NCBI GenBank assembly: GCA_017438085.1
Contig: JAFRWH010000287.1
Coordinates: 1 to 5,914, forward strand
DNA: 5,914 nucleotides
Direction: 5' to 3'
Origin: Bacillota bacterium
GTDB taxonomy: Bacteria; Bacillota_A; Clostridia; Peptostreptococcales; Anaerovoracaceae
Below the pieces are notes generated by a model. The model was not told the DNA's origin, ran no database searches, and was given only the letters and a program-made list of their open reading frames with translations. The first letter of the stretch is position 1. Each line of letters starts with the position of its first letter. The position numbers and the translations under genes were made by a program. This document shows, one piece after another, positions 1-5,786 of the stretch.

Positions 1-1178
1 ATGCACTGAGCTCCCAGGATGCGGCCTGTGGGTATTTCGAAGATCAGCTTGAAGAAGATGGTGCTGTTTCCGGGCATGATGCCTACCTTGTCTGTACCGA
101 TGACATAGGCGATCTCGCAGGGTATGCCTGCAGCTGCAGCAGTCTTTTCGTTCAGACCGGTGGACGCTATATTCAGGCCGAAGACTCTGATGCAGGAGCT
201 TCCGATGTAGCCCTTATTGTTTACCGGCTGACCGTAAATGTGACCGGCAGCGGCTCTCGCCTGACGCTGTGCAGGACCTGCCAGAGCAAGTCCGCCGTAC
301 TTTCTTGCAAGGCGGTCGTAGCTTTCAATTGCATCGCCTACCGCGTAGATGTCAGGATCGCTGGTCTGATAGCTTTCGTTTACTTTTATGCGACGGTTGG
401 ATACCTCAAGCCCTGCATCAGCAACGAGCTTGGTCTCGGCAGCCACGCCTATGGAGAGAACAACTGCATCTGCGGGTATCTCAAGATCGACGCCATCCTT
501 GCTGGCAACTACCGCGCCGTCCTTTATCTCTTTGAGCATGTGGGAAAGATACAGCTTGATGCCGTGATCGTCCAGCTCCTTATGGACCATCTGGACCATA
601 TCGTAGTCCAGAGGAGCAAGGACCTGATCCATGCCCTCGATCAGGGATACGCTGATGCCATTCTTGCTGATGTTTTCAGCCATTTCGATGCCGATGAAGC
701 CACCGCCTATGACAGCGATGTTCTTGCAGTCATGCTCCAGCATGTAGTTCCTGAACTTTACGGTATCATTTACATTTCTGATGGTGAAAACGTTTTCTCT
801 GTCTATGCCTGCGATGGATCTGGGTCTGATGGGGCTTGCGCCGGGAGCCAGGATCAGCTTATCGTAGCTTTCCTTGTACTCCTCTCCGGTCTCCAGATTC
901 TTTACGGTCAGGGTCTTTTCATCCTTATTGATGGCTGTTACTTCGCTTCTGGTGCGCACATCAATATTGAAGCGCTTTTTGAAAGCCATGGGAGTCATCA
1001 TGATAAGCTTTTCGCTGCTTTCCACATCTCCGCCGACATAATAAGGCAGAGCGCAGTTGGAGAAGGAAACATGTTCACCTCTCTCGAATATGATGATCTC
1101 TGCGCTTTCGTCAAGTCTTCTTGCTCTTGCAGCTGCGCTTGCGCCGCCTGCAACGCCGCCTACTACGAGTATTTTCAT
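1..1178 (-). CDS. CoA-disulfide reductase / NADH oxidase family flavoprotein (C-terminus beyond window)
   Basis: A cytoplasmic FAD- and NAD(P)H-dependent enzyme of the pyridine nucleotide-disulfide oxidoreductase family, closest by eye to CoA-disulfide reductases, NADH oxidases and NADH-dependent polysulfide/persulfide reductases. I read 392 codons from an ATG at 1178, and the frame is still open at the window edge. Visible landmarks are an N-terminal FAD-binding GGVAGGAS motif (residues 7-14), the single redox cysteine Cys42 in SFSNCALPYY, a second nucleotide-binding loop GGGFIGIE (158-165), and the FAD-contacting YAVGDAIE (278-285). The dimerisation domain begins near residue 320 (GLNEK at 341-345). 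A single active Cys in this context fits the CoADR/Nox branch rather than the CxxxxC reductases. The start is set by AGGAGG at 1187-1192, 8 bases upstream. The gene lies 28 bases downstream of a C39-like peptidase gene and is probably co-transcribed with it. Many relatives carry a C-terminal rhodanese domain; whether this one does cannot be seen. The family call is firm, the exact substrate is not. Confidence 0.9.
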   Translation of the reverse strand, partial: MKILVVGGVAGGASAAARARRLDESAEIIIFERGEHVSFSNCALPYYVGGDVESSEKLIMMTPMAFKKRFNIDVRTRSEVTAINKDEKTLTVKNLETGEEYKESYDKLILAPGASPIRPRSIAGIDRENVFTIRNVNDTVKFRNYMLEHDCKNIAVIGGGFIGIEMAENISKNGISVSLIEGMDQVLAPLDYDMVQMVHKELDDHGIKLYLSHMLKEIKDGAVVASKDGVDLEIPADAVVLSIGVAAETKLVADAGLEVSNRRIKVNESYQTSDPDIYAVGDAIESYDRLARKYGGLALAGPAQRQARAAAGHIYGQPVNNKGYIGSSCIRVFGLNIASTGLNEKTAAAAGIPCEIAYVIGTDKVGIMPGNSTIFFKLIFEIPTGRILGAQC

Positions 1179-1206
1179 TTATAATCCCTCCTGTGATTTA
1201 TGCGGA

Positions 1207-1812
1207 TTACTTTCTCCAGAAGCAGTAAAAGCTGGGAGTCCTGTTGGCGCAGTCCTTTACGAGGACATCGCCTTCGCAGTAGCAGAAGTTTCCGTTCACT
1301 TCCACCTTGCCGATTCTTCCGGGTTCGTCGAATTTATCGGGCTCCTGTGAAGGATCCAGAACGCAGAACTTGCCATCTTCTCTGACAGAAATAACAACTA
1401 TATAGTGTCCGCCGTGAGTGAATACACCGGTATACTTGCTTCCATCCGGTTCCTCTCTGTCTCCGCCGGAGTGTGCCACTACGCAGCCGCCTGTCTGCAG
1501 GCAGTGCTTTACATCCTCAATGTCGGAGGTCATCTTCAGACGAAGATCCATCTTCTCCGCAAAAGCCGGAGCGTAGAGAGGATATTCGGTGCCCCAGTGA
1601 GGCACATTGGCGCCGCTGTCATAAGCAAGCTGCAGAGCCTCCACCAGATCGAAGTCCGGCTCCACCAGCAGTCTGTCAGCCACCATTACCGCAGCGCAGA
1701 GGCCGCAGGCGGTCTGATAGAATGTGGAATTGTGAGCCGCAACGCAGTCGGGATCCTGGGTGTTGCACCTGTAGATCATGTAGGGATATCTGTGTTGATT
1801 GCGATATTTCAT
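1207..1812 (-). CDS. C39-like (papain-fold) predicted cysteine peptidase, copy 2
   Basis: A 201-residue protein resembling C39-like papain-fold peptidases (the Peptidase_C39_2 type). The predicted catalytic set is Cys36 in TACGLCAA, His136 in HGGHYIVV and Asp153 in VLDPS. The spacing of about 100 residues from Cys to His and 17 from His to Asp suits the fold. The Gln that usually precedes the Cys in true C39 peptidases is not at its expected place. There is no signal peptide, membrane segment or ABC transporter domain, so it is unlike bacteriocin-exporter C39 domains and should be cytoplasmic. It contains 11 cysteines, including an FCYC motif (176-179). It is about half identical, almost without gaps, to the protein encoded just upstream. 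The ATG at 1812 has AGGAG at 1820-1824 with a 7-base spacer, and only 15 bases separate it from the upstream stop codon. The natural substrate is unknown. A non-proteolytic amide hydrolase or transferase with the same fold is possible. Confidence 0.8.
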   Translation of the reverse strand: MKYRNQHRYPYMIYRCNTQDPDCVAAHNSTFYQTACGLCAAVMVADRLLVEPDFDLVEALQLAYDSGANVPHWGTEYPLYAPAFAEKMDLRLKMTSDIEDVKHCLQTGGCVVAHSGGDREEPDGSKYTGVFTHGGHYIVVISVREDGKFCVLDPSQEPDKFDEPGRIGKVEVNGNFCYCEGDVLVKDCANRTPSFYCFWRK

Positions 1813-1827
1813 AGCTGAACTCCTTTT

Positions 1828-2430
1828 TTATCTGCGGAACAGGTAGTAGCTGGGGGTACGGTTGTCGCTGTCCTTGATAAGTATCTCGGGCTGGCAGTAG
1901 CAGAATTTGCCCTTTACTTCAACCTTGCCCTGACGGCCTTCCTCCTCGAACTTGCCTTCCTTAAGAGAAGGATCCAGTATGCTCAGTCTGCCGTCCTCGC
2001 AGAGGGACTCCACAAAAATGTAGTGTCCGCCGTGGCTGAACACGCCTGTGTACTTGCTGCCATCCTCTTCAACTCTGTCGCCGCCGACGTTTGCCACTAC
2101 GCAGCCGCCGTTCTTAAGGCAGTCTATCACCTCATCCATGCTTCTGCTGAGCTTGAGCTTTAACCCGAACTTGTTTGCAAGAGCCTGAGAATAGACAAGA
2201 TAATTGGTTCCGCCCTCAAAATTGGCCTGATTATCGTAAGAGAGCTGGAGCGCTTCGGGAATGCCGAAATCGTCATTACCTGTGGTCAGCTTGTCCACGA
2301 CCATTATGGCGCTGGCCAGACCGCAGCCGGAAGTAGCGAAAGTGGAGGTCTTACCCCAAGGGGCATCCTTTAGCATAGTCCCTGTTTCGTACTTGATATA
2401 TGGGTAGTCCAGCTGGTTTACATATTTCAT
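1828..2430 (-). CDS. C39-like (papain-fold) predicted cysteine peptidase, copy 1
   Basis: A 200-residue paralogue of the following gene, also resembling the Peptidase_C39_2 type. The predicted catalytic residues fall at the same positions: Cys36 in SGCGLASA, His136 in HGGHYIFV and Asp153 in ILDPS. The stretch from GGDR to GGHYI (116-138) is nearly identical between the two proteins, and GKVEV plus FCYC near the C-terminus (168-179) are also shared. Cysteines 36, 104, 110, 177 and 179 are common to both; this copy has six in all. There is no signal peptide or transmembrane segment. I start at the ATG at 2430, giving MKYVNQ, because it matches the MKYRNQ start of the paralogue. An in-frame GTG at 2439 would add three residues but lies one base from the ribosome binding site. 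This is the first gene after the terminator and candidate promoter, so it probably heads the transcript. Function beyond the fold is unknown. Confidence 0.8.
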   Translation of the reverse strand: MKYVNQLDYPYIKYETGTMLKDAPWGKTSTFATSGCGLASAIMVVDKLTTGNDDFGIPEALQLSYDNQANFEGGTNYLVYSQALANKFGLKLKLSRSMDEVIDCLKNGGCVVANVGGDRVEEDGSKYTGVFSHGGHYIFVESLCEDGRLSILDPSLKEGKFEEEGRQGKVEVKGKFCYCQPEILIKDSDNRTPSYYLFRR

Positions 2431-2440
2431 AAAAACCACA

Positions 2441-2446
2441 TCCTTT
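2441..2446 (-). promoter_or_regulatory. Ribosome binding site deciding the start of C39-like copy 1
   Basis: AAAGGA on the minus strand lies 10 bases before the ATG at 2430 and only one base before the alternative in-frame GTG at 2439. The spacing, together with the MKY-NQ start shared with the paralogue, favours the ATG. The site is weaker than the AGGAGG-type sites of the other genes in the window. Confidence 0.55.
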
Positions 2447-2474
2447 CAGTGAATCATAATACACATACATTAAT

Positions 2475-2503
2475 ATTCTAATTGTTTTCAGCCAATAAAA
2501 CAA
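2475..2503 (-). promoter_or_regulatory. Candidate sigma-70-type promoter for the C39-like / reductase unit
   Basis: Minus-strand TTGTTT (2498-2503) and TAGAAT (2475-2480) are separated by 17 bases in an AT-rich gap between the terminator and the first C39-like gene. The -10 matches TATAAT at five of six positions, but the -35 matches TTGACA at only three of six. The -35 overlaps the T-rich tail and the base of the terminator stem. A promoter is expected here because of the terminator directly upstream; the exact hexamers are a guess. Confidence 0.3.
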
Positions 2504-2533
2504 GAGGAAAGAGCCTTTGGGCTCTCCCCTCTT
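2494..2533 (-). terminator. Rho-independent terminator of the transporter-amidohydrolase unit
   Basis: The minus-strand arms AAGAGGGGAGAGCC and GGCTCTTTCCTCTT (plus-strand 2520-2533 and 2502-2515) form a 14-base-pair stem with two central G-U wobbles and a 4-base loop. The stem is followed by the T-rich tail GTTTTATT. It starts 12 bases past the stop codon of the last amidohydrolase-like gene. The opposite strand lacks a clear T run, so it should act in the minus direction only. Confidence 0.88.
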
Positions 2534-2545
2534 TACATGGATCAT

Positions 2546-3673
2546 TTAAACCTTTTCACCGTCTATCAGCATCAGATCTATATTGGAGTAGTAATCCAGA
2601 GGATCTCCGCTCCATACAAGTATGTCCGCATCCTTTCCGGCTTCAATGCTGCCTACACGGTCGGCGATCCCGGCGAATTCCGCGGCCTTTATGGTCCAGG
2701 CTGCCAGTATCTTTTCAGGCGCCAGCCCCCACTTCCTTAGCAGGCACATGTAGGGCTGGATGACCTGGCCGTTGAGCATGGGATGATTGGATTCCATGCA
2801 CCAGTCGAACTTTGCGTCATTCAGCTTCGCGGCATTGTCCAGCTTGCCCTCGTCAGACTCCTGGCCGCCGGTGTTTCCGTAAAGGGAACCCATGCAGATG
2901 CGGACCTTGTGGGCTGCAAGGAAGTCCTGCATTATGAAGGCATCCTGCGCCATATCAACTGTGTAATTCAGTCCGAATTCTTCCGCGATGCTTACGGCAA
3001 GGCGTATATCGTTCTCGGATACCGCATAGAATTTGCAGAGCATTCCGTCGAAGACTCTCGCAAGGCTCTCCAGCTTGAGATCGAAGCCCTGAGGCTTTCC
3101 GGATGCCTTTGCATCGTAATAGGCCTTAGCTTTGTAAAGCTCGCCTCTGATCATTGCGCCTGTGGCCATTCTGGTCTGCGGAGATTTCTGCTTACCGCCG
3201 TAATTCTTTCTCGGAGCATTGGTCAGAACGAACTTGAAGGCTGCCTCTTCCTTAATGACGCGGCTGCCGAAGCTCTTGCCTGCGGTCTTGACCGCCACGT
3301 AAGTGCCGCCTATAAGATTGTCGCTGCCCGGGCCGGAAAGCATGGATGTGACACCGCTTTCACGCATCTGGTCTATACCCTCATCGAACATGTAGAAGGC
3401 ATCCAGGGCTCTCATCTGCGACTGTATGGGATTTCCCTGCTCGTTGGCATCCTGACGGTCGAAACGATGCACCTGTACCGAAATGCCGGCGCTGTTTCCT
3501 GCGTCCACCAGGCCAGGGGTCACGATTCTTCCTGCAGCATCAAAAACCTCTTCACCCTCAGCGGGTTCGAGCTTTTCAGCTACAGCACTTATTTTTCCGC
3601 CTTCGATCCGGATATCTCTGTAAACGCCCAGAAGGCCGGCCATATCGTAAAGTCTGCAGTTCTTGATAAGCAT
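2546..3673 (-). CDS. Degenerate amidohydrolase paralogue, probable pseudoenzyme
   Basis: A 375-residue intact protein with the whole amidohydrolase architecture: an N-terminal beta-sandwich strand set (1-50), the TPGLV entry to the TIM barrel (52-56), and a C-terminal DRVGSIEAGKDADILVW sandwich return (338-354). It aligns along its length with the active-looking paralogue encoded just upstream and shares NLIGGTY (119-125), the SPxTRM element (164-169) and EEFGL (231-235). The metal ligands are gone. The HxH of strand 1 is GNS (59-61), the strand 5 HAH is YAV (216-218), the next His is Met241, and the strand 8 Asp is Glu294. There is no stop or frameshift, and the ribosome binding site is strong (GGAGGTG at 3679-3685), so it appears to be maintained and translated. 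Its ATG overlaps the upstream stop as TAATG, implying coupled translation. I infer a non-catalytic or repurposed partner subunit; a metal-independent activity cannot be excluded. It would be annotated automatically as an amidohydrolase. Confidence 0.85.
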   Translation of the reverse strand: MLIKNCRLYDMAGLLGVYRDIRIEGGKISAVAEKLEPAEGEEVFDAAGRIVTPGLVDAGNSAGISVQVHRFDRQDANEQGNPIQSQMRALDAFYMFDEGIDQMRESGVTSMLSGPGSDNLIGGTYVAVKTAGKSFGSRVIKEEAAFKFVLTNAPRKNYGGKQKSPQTRMATGAMIRGELYKAKAYYDAKASGKPQGFDLKLESLARVFDGMLCKFYAVSENDIRLAVSIAEEFGLNYTVDMAQDAFIMQDFLAAHKVRICMGSLYGNTGGQESDEGKLDNAAKLNDAKFDWCMESNHPMLNGQVIQPYMCLLRKWGLAPEKILAAWTIKAAEFAGIADRVGSIEAGKDADILVWSGDPLDYYSNIDLMLIDGEKV

Positions 3674-4827
3674 TACAGCACCTCCCCGTTCTCAAGGCGT
3701 ACCACGCCGTCGATGATGACAGTTTCAGCCTTCGCCATGGTCTCCAGAGGATGCATGTTCCAGATGACGATGTCCGCATCCTTGCCGATCTCGACGCTGC
3801 CTACGCGGTCGTCGATGTCGACGCACCAGGCCGCATCTATGGTGACAGACTTCATTGCCTTAGGCCTTGAAAGACCGTGCTTTACATGAACTGCCACCTG
3901 AGTGAGCATGCCTTCCATGGGAATGACTCCGCTGTCTGTAGTGATGGCAAAGCGTATTCCGGCCTTTTCCATGATGGCAGGAGTATCGAGACTCTTGTCA
4001 GCCAGCTCGTTCTTGCTCTTTCCTCCGAGAGAGGGTCCGAAAATGTAGCGGAAACCGGCTTCCTTAAGATCGTCTACGATCTGCCAGCCTGCAGTGCAGT
4101 GGTCCACTGAAATGGTCAGACCGAATTCCTTTGCCATGCGGATAGCTGCGAGTATGTCCTCTGCAGAGTGCGCGTGGATCTTGGTTACGGTACCGTCGAA
4201 GATCATCATCAGGGAATGGAGGCCGAAATCGTACTTCCAGCCATTGTCCTCTCCAGCCTCGTGAGCCATATATTTTTCCCTGTAGTTCTTAACTTTAAAG
4301 AACTGCTCCCTCATGAGAGCCGTAGCGCCCATACGGGTGGCCGGAGACTGATTCCTCTTGGAATAATTCATCTTGGGATTCTCGCCGAGAGCCATCTTGT
4401 AGCCGTTTTCGGCTCTGATGATGCGGATCTCTCTTGAATCGCCTGCGGATTTAACGGTCATATAGGTGCCGCCGATCAGATTTGAGCTGCCGGGGCACAC
4501 GGCCATGGATGTAACGCCATGGCGCAGCGCCCTCTTAAAGTCGTCTGAATCTAGATCGATGGCATCGCATGCCCTCAGACCCAGCTGAATGGGTCCCGTT
4601 ATTTCATTTATGTGACCGCTGCCGTCGGACACGCCGCCGAGGTGGCAGTGAGCCTCCACAAGGCCGGGTGTCACAACCTTACCCTCACAGTCGATGAGCC
4701 GGACGTCTCCGGCCGCATCGATCTGAGGCGCTATATCTTTGATCTTTGAGCCCTCGATAAGGACATCGTACTTGCCGTGTCCAAGAGGCCCCATAGATAT
4801 AAGATCACAGTTTTTAAGAAGTATCAT
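3673..4827 (-). CDS. Metal-dependent amidohydrolase (imidazolonepropionase-related)
   Basis: A 384-residue cytoplasmic member of the amidohydrolase superfamily, in the broad imidazolonepropionase-related group (COG1228-like) that also includes Xaa-Pro and other dipeptidases. The expected metal ligands are all visible: His60 and His62 in GLVEAHCHLG, His218 and His220 in KIHAHSAEDI, His243 in SVDHCTAG, and Asp298 in TTDSGVIP. Lys144 in KMALGENPK lies where a strand 4 ligand or carboxylated lysine could sit, which is a guess. The C-terminal beta-sandwich motif DRVGSVEIGKDADIVIW (340-356) is intact. The ATG at 4827 overlaps the transporter ATPase stop as TGATG, and GGAGGTGA (4834-4841) lies 6 bases before it. 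Being coupled to a peptide transporter gene, it plausibly hydrolyses an imported peptide or cyclic amide. That is inference; the family has too many substrates to assign one. It is paired with a paralogue that has lost these ligands. Confidence 0.88.
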   Translation of the reverse strand: MILLKNCDLISMGPLGHGKYDVLIEGSKIKDIAPQIDAAGDVRLIDCEGKVVTPGLVEAHCHLGGVSDGSGHINEITGPIQLGLRACDAIDLDSDDFKRALRHGVTSMAVCPGSSNLIGGTYMTVKSAGDSREIRIIRAENGYKMALGENPKMNYSKRNQSPATRMGATALMREQFFKVKNYREKYMAHEAGEDNGWKYDFGLHSLMMIFDGTVTKIHAHSAEDILAAIRMAKEFGLTISVDHCTAGWQIVDDLKEAGFRYIFGPSLGGKSKNELADKSLDTPAIMEKAGIRFAITTDSGVIPMEGMLTQVAVHVKHGLSRPKAMKSVTIDAAWCVDIDDRVGSVEIGKDADIVIWNMHPLETMAKAETVIIDGVVRLENGEVL

Positions 4828-5786
4828 CAGATCTCACCTCCGTTGAGCACTCTGTCTATCTCGGAAGGAGACGCATATACGAAATGTCCCGGATAGATCT
4901 CTACCATGGATGGCTTTTCAGTTGTGTAGTCATGCATGGACGGATCATATGCATGGCGCACTCTGCGCTTTTCCTTCAGCGGATTGGGTTCGGGTATAGC
5001 CGAAAGAAGAGATTTGGTGTAGGGATGTATTGGTCTTTCGTAGATGTCGCTGGCGTAGCTTACCTCTACCAGCTTGCCCTTGTACATAACTCCCAGTCTG
5101 TCGGAAAAGTATTTAACTACGGAAAGATTATGAGCTATAAAGAGTATGGTAAGACCCATTTCGTCCTTAAGGTCGTTCAGCAGATTGATGACCTGCGCCT
5201 GGACAGATACGTCCAGAGCGGACACAGGTTCATCTGCTATGACCAGCTTGGGGTTTATGACCAAAGCCCTTGCTATACCTATCCTCTGGCGCTGACCGCC
5301 GGAAAATTCATGAGGATATCTGGTGGCATGTTCCTTTGTAAGGCCGACCTTGTCAAGTATATCGTAGATCTTTTCGTCAATGAGCTTCTGATCCTTTATG
5401 CCGCGCACCTTCAAGCCCTCGCCAATGATCTCGGCAACGGTCATTCTCGGGTTCAGGGAATCGATAGGATCCTGGAATATCATTGCAGCGCGGTCGGTTA
5501 TGTACTTGCGCTTCTCGTTGGTCATCTTGCCCATGATATCCACGCCTTCCAGCTCTATCTTGCCGGAGGTTGGATTGTAGAGGCGGATGAGGCAGCGTCC
5601 GGTGGTAGTCTTTCCGCAGCCGGATTCGCCTACCAGACCGAAGGTCTCGCCCTTGAAGACCTGGAAATTAACGTCGTCCACAGCCCTTACTGTATTGACG
5701 CGGCCCCTCTTTTTTGTGGTGAAATGCATGTTGAGGTGCTCTACGTTGAGCATGACTTCTCTTTCGCTATTGTCCTGCTTTGGCAT
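4827..5786 (-). CDS. Oligopeptide/dipeptide ABC transporter ATP-binding protein, OppF/DppF type
   Basis: A 319-residue cytoplasmic ATPase that would power peptide (possibly nickel or other solute) import with a partner ATPase, two permeases and a binding protein. The ABC motifs are complete: Walker A GESGCGKTT (53-61), Q-loop FQDP (104-107), signature FSGGQRQRI (161-169), Walker B LVIADEP (181-187), D-loop SALD (189-192) and switch His219. The C-terminal extension typical of this family follows, with PIHPYTKSLLSAIPEP (252-267). The tail after it (PSMHDYTTEKP, 282-292, then PGHFV) contains no cysteines, unlike versions with a Cys-rich end. The start has AGGAGG at 5796-5801 with a 9-base spacer. 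The gene overlaps the end of the preceding ATPase gene by 20 bases and is followed by a one-base overlap with an amidohydrolase gene, so all are likely one operon. OppF and DppF cannot be told apart from sequence alone. Confidence 0.93.
   Translation of the reverse strand: MPKQDNSEREVMLNVEHLNMHFTTKKRGRVNTVRAVDDVNFQVFKGETFGLVGESGCGKTTTGRCLIRLYNPTSGKIELEGVDIMGKMTNEKRKYITDRAAMIFQDPIDSLNPRMTVAEIIGEGLKVRGIKDQKLIDEKIYDILDKVGLTKEHATRYPHEFSGGQRQRIGIARALVINPKLVIADEPVSALDVSVQAQVINLLNDLKDEMGLTILFIAHNLSVVKYFSDRLGVMYKGKLVEVSYASDIYERPIHPYTKSLLSAIPEPNPLKEKRRVRHAYDPSMHDYTTEKPSMVEIYPGHFVYASPSEIDRVLNGGEI

Noticed and set aside
240..1184. 314-codon open frame on the plus strand
   Set aside because: It is antisense to the flavoprotein, whose motifs are unmistakable. 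The translation is low-complexity and Cys-rich with no recognisable domain; it is a codon-bias shadow.
1405..1818. 137- and 113-codon plus-strand frames over the second C39-like gene
   Set aside because: Antisense to a gene with a clear paralogue conserved at protein level on the minus strand. The Arg/Pro/Ser-rich composition of one is typical of a shadow.
2427..2441. Four-codon minus-strand frame ATG TGG TTT TTA TGA overlapping the start of C39-like copy 1
   Set aside because: It could look like a leader peptide with ATGA coupling, but its ATG overlaps the only ribosome binding site, so it is unlikely to be translated.
2351..2545. 64-codon minus-strand frame starting in the terminator region
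   Set aside because: It begins inside the terminator stem and overlaps the start of the first C39-like gene in another frame, with no ribosome binding site or domain.
2546..3673. Possibility that the second amidohydrolase is a decaying pseudogene
   Set aside because: The frame is uninterrupted over 375 codons, the ribosome binding site is strong, and many non-catalytic motifs are preserved. Only the ligand positions have changed, which is unlike random decay.
2783..3889. 368-codon open frame on the plus strand
   Set aside because: It runs antisense across both amidohydrolase genes and their junction, and shows no motif. The opposite strand is clearly coding with family-specific residues.
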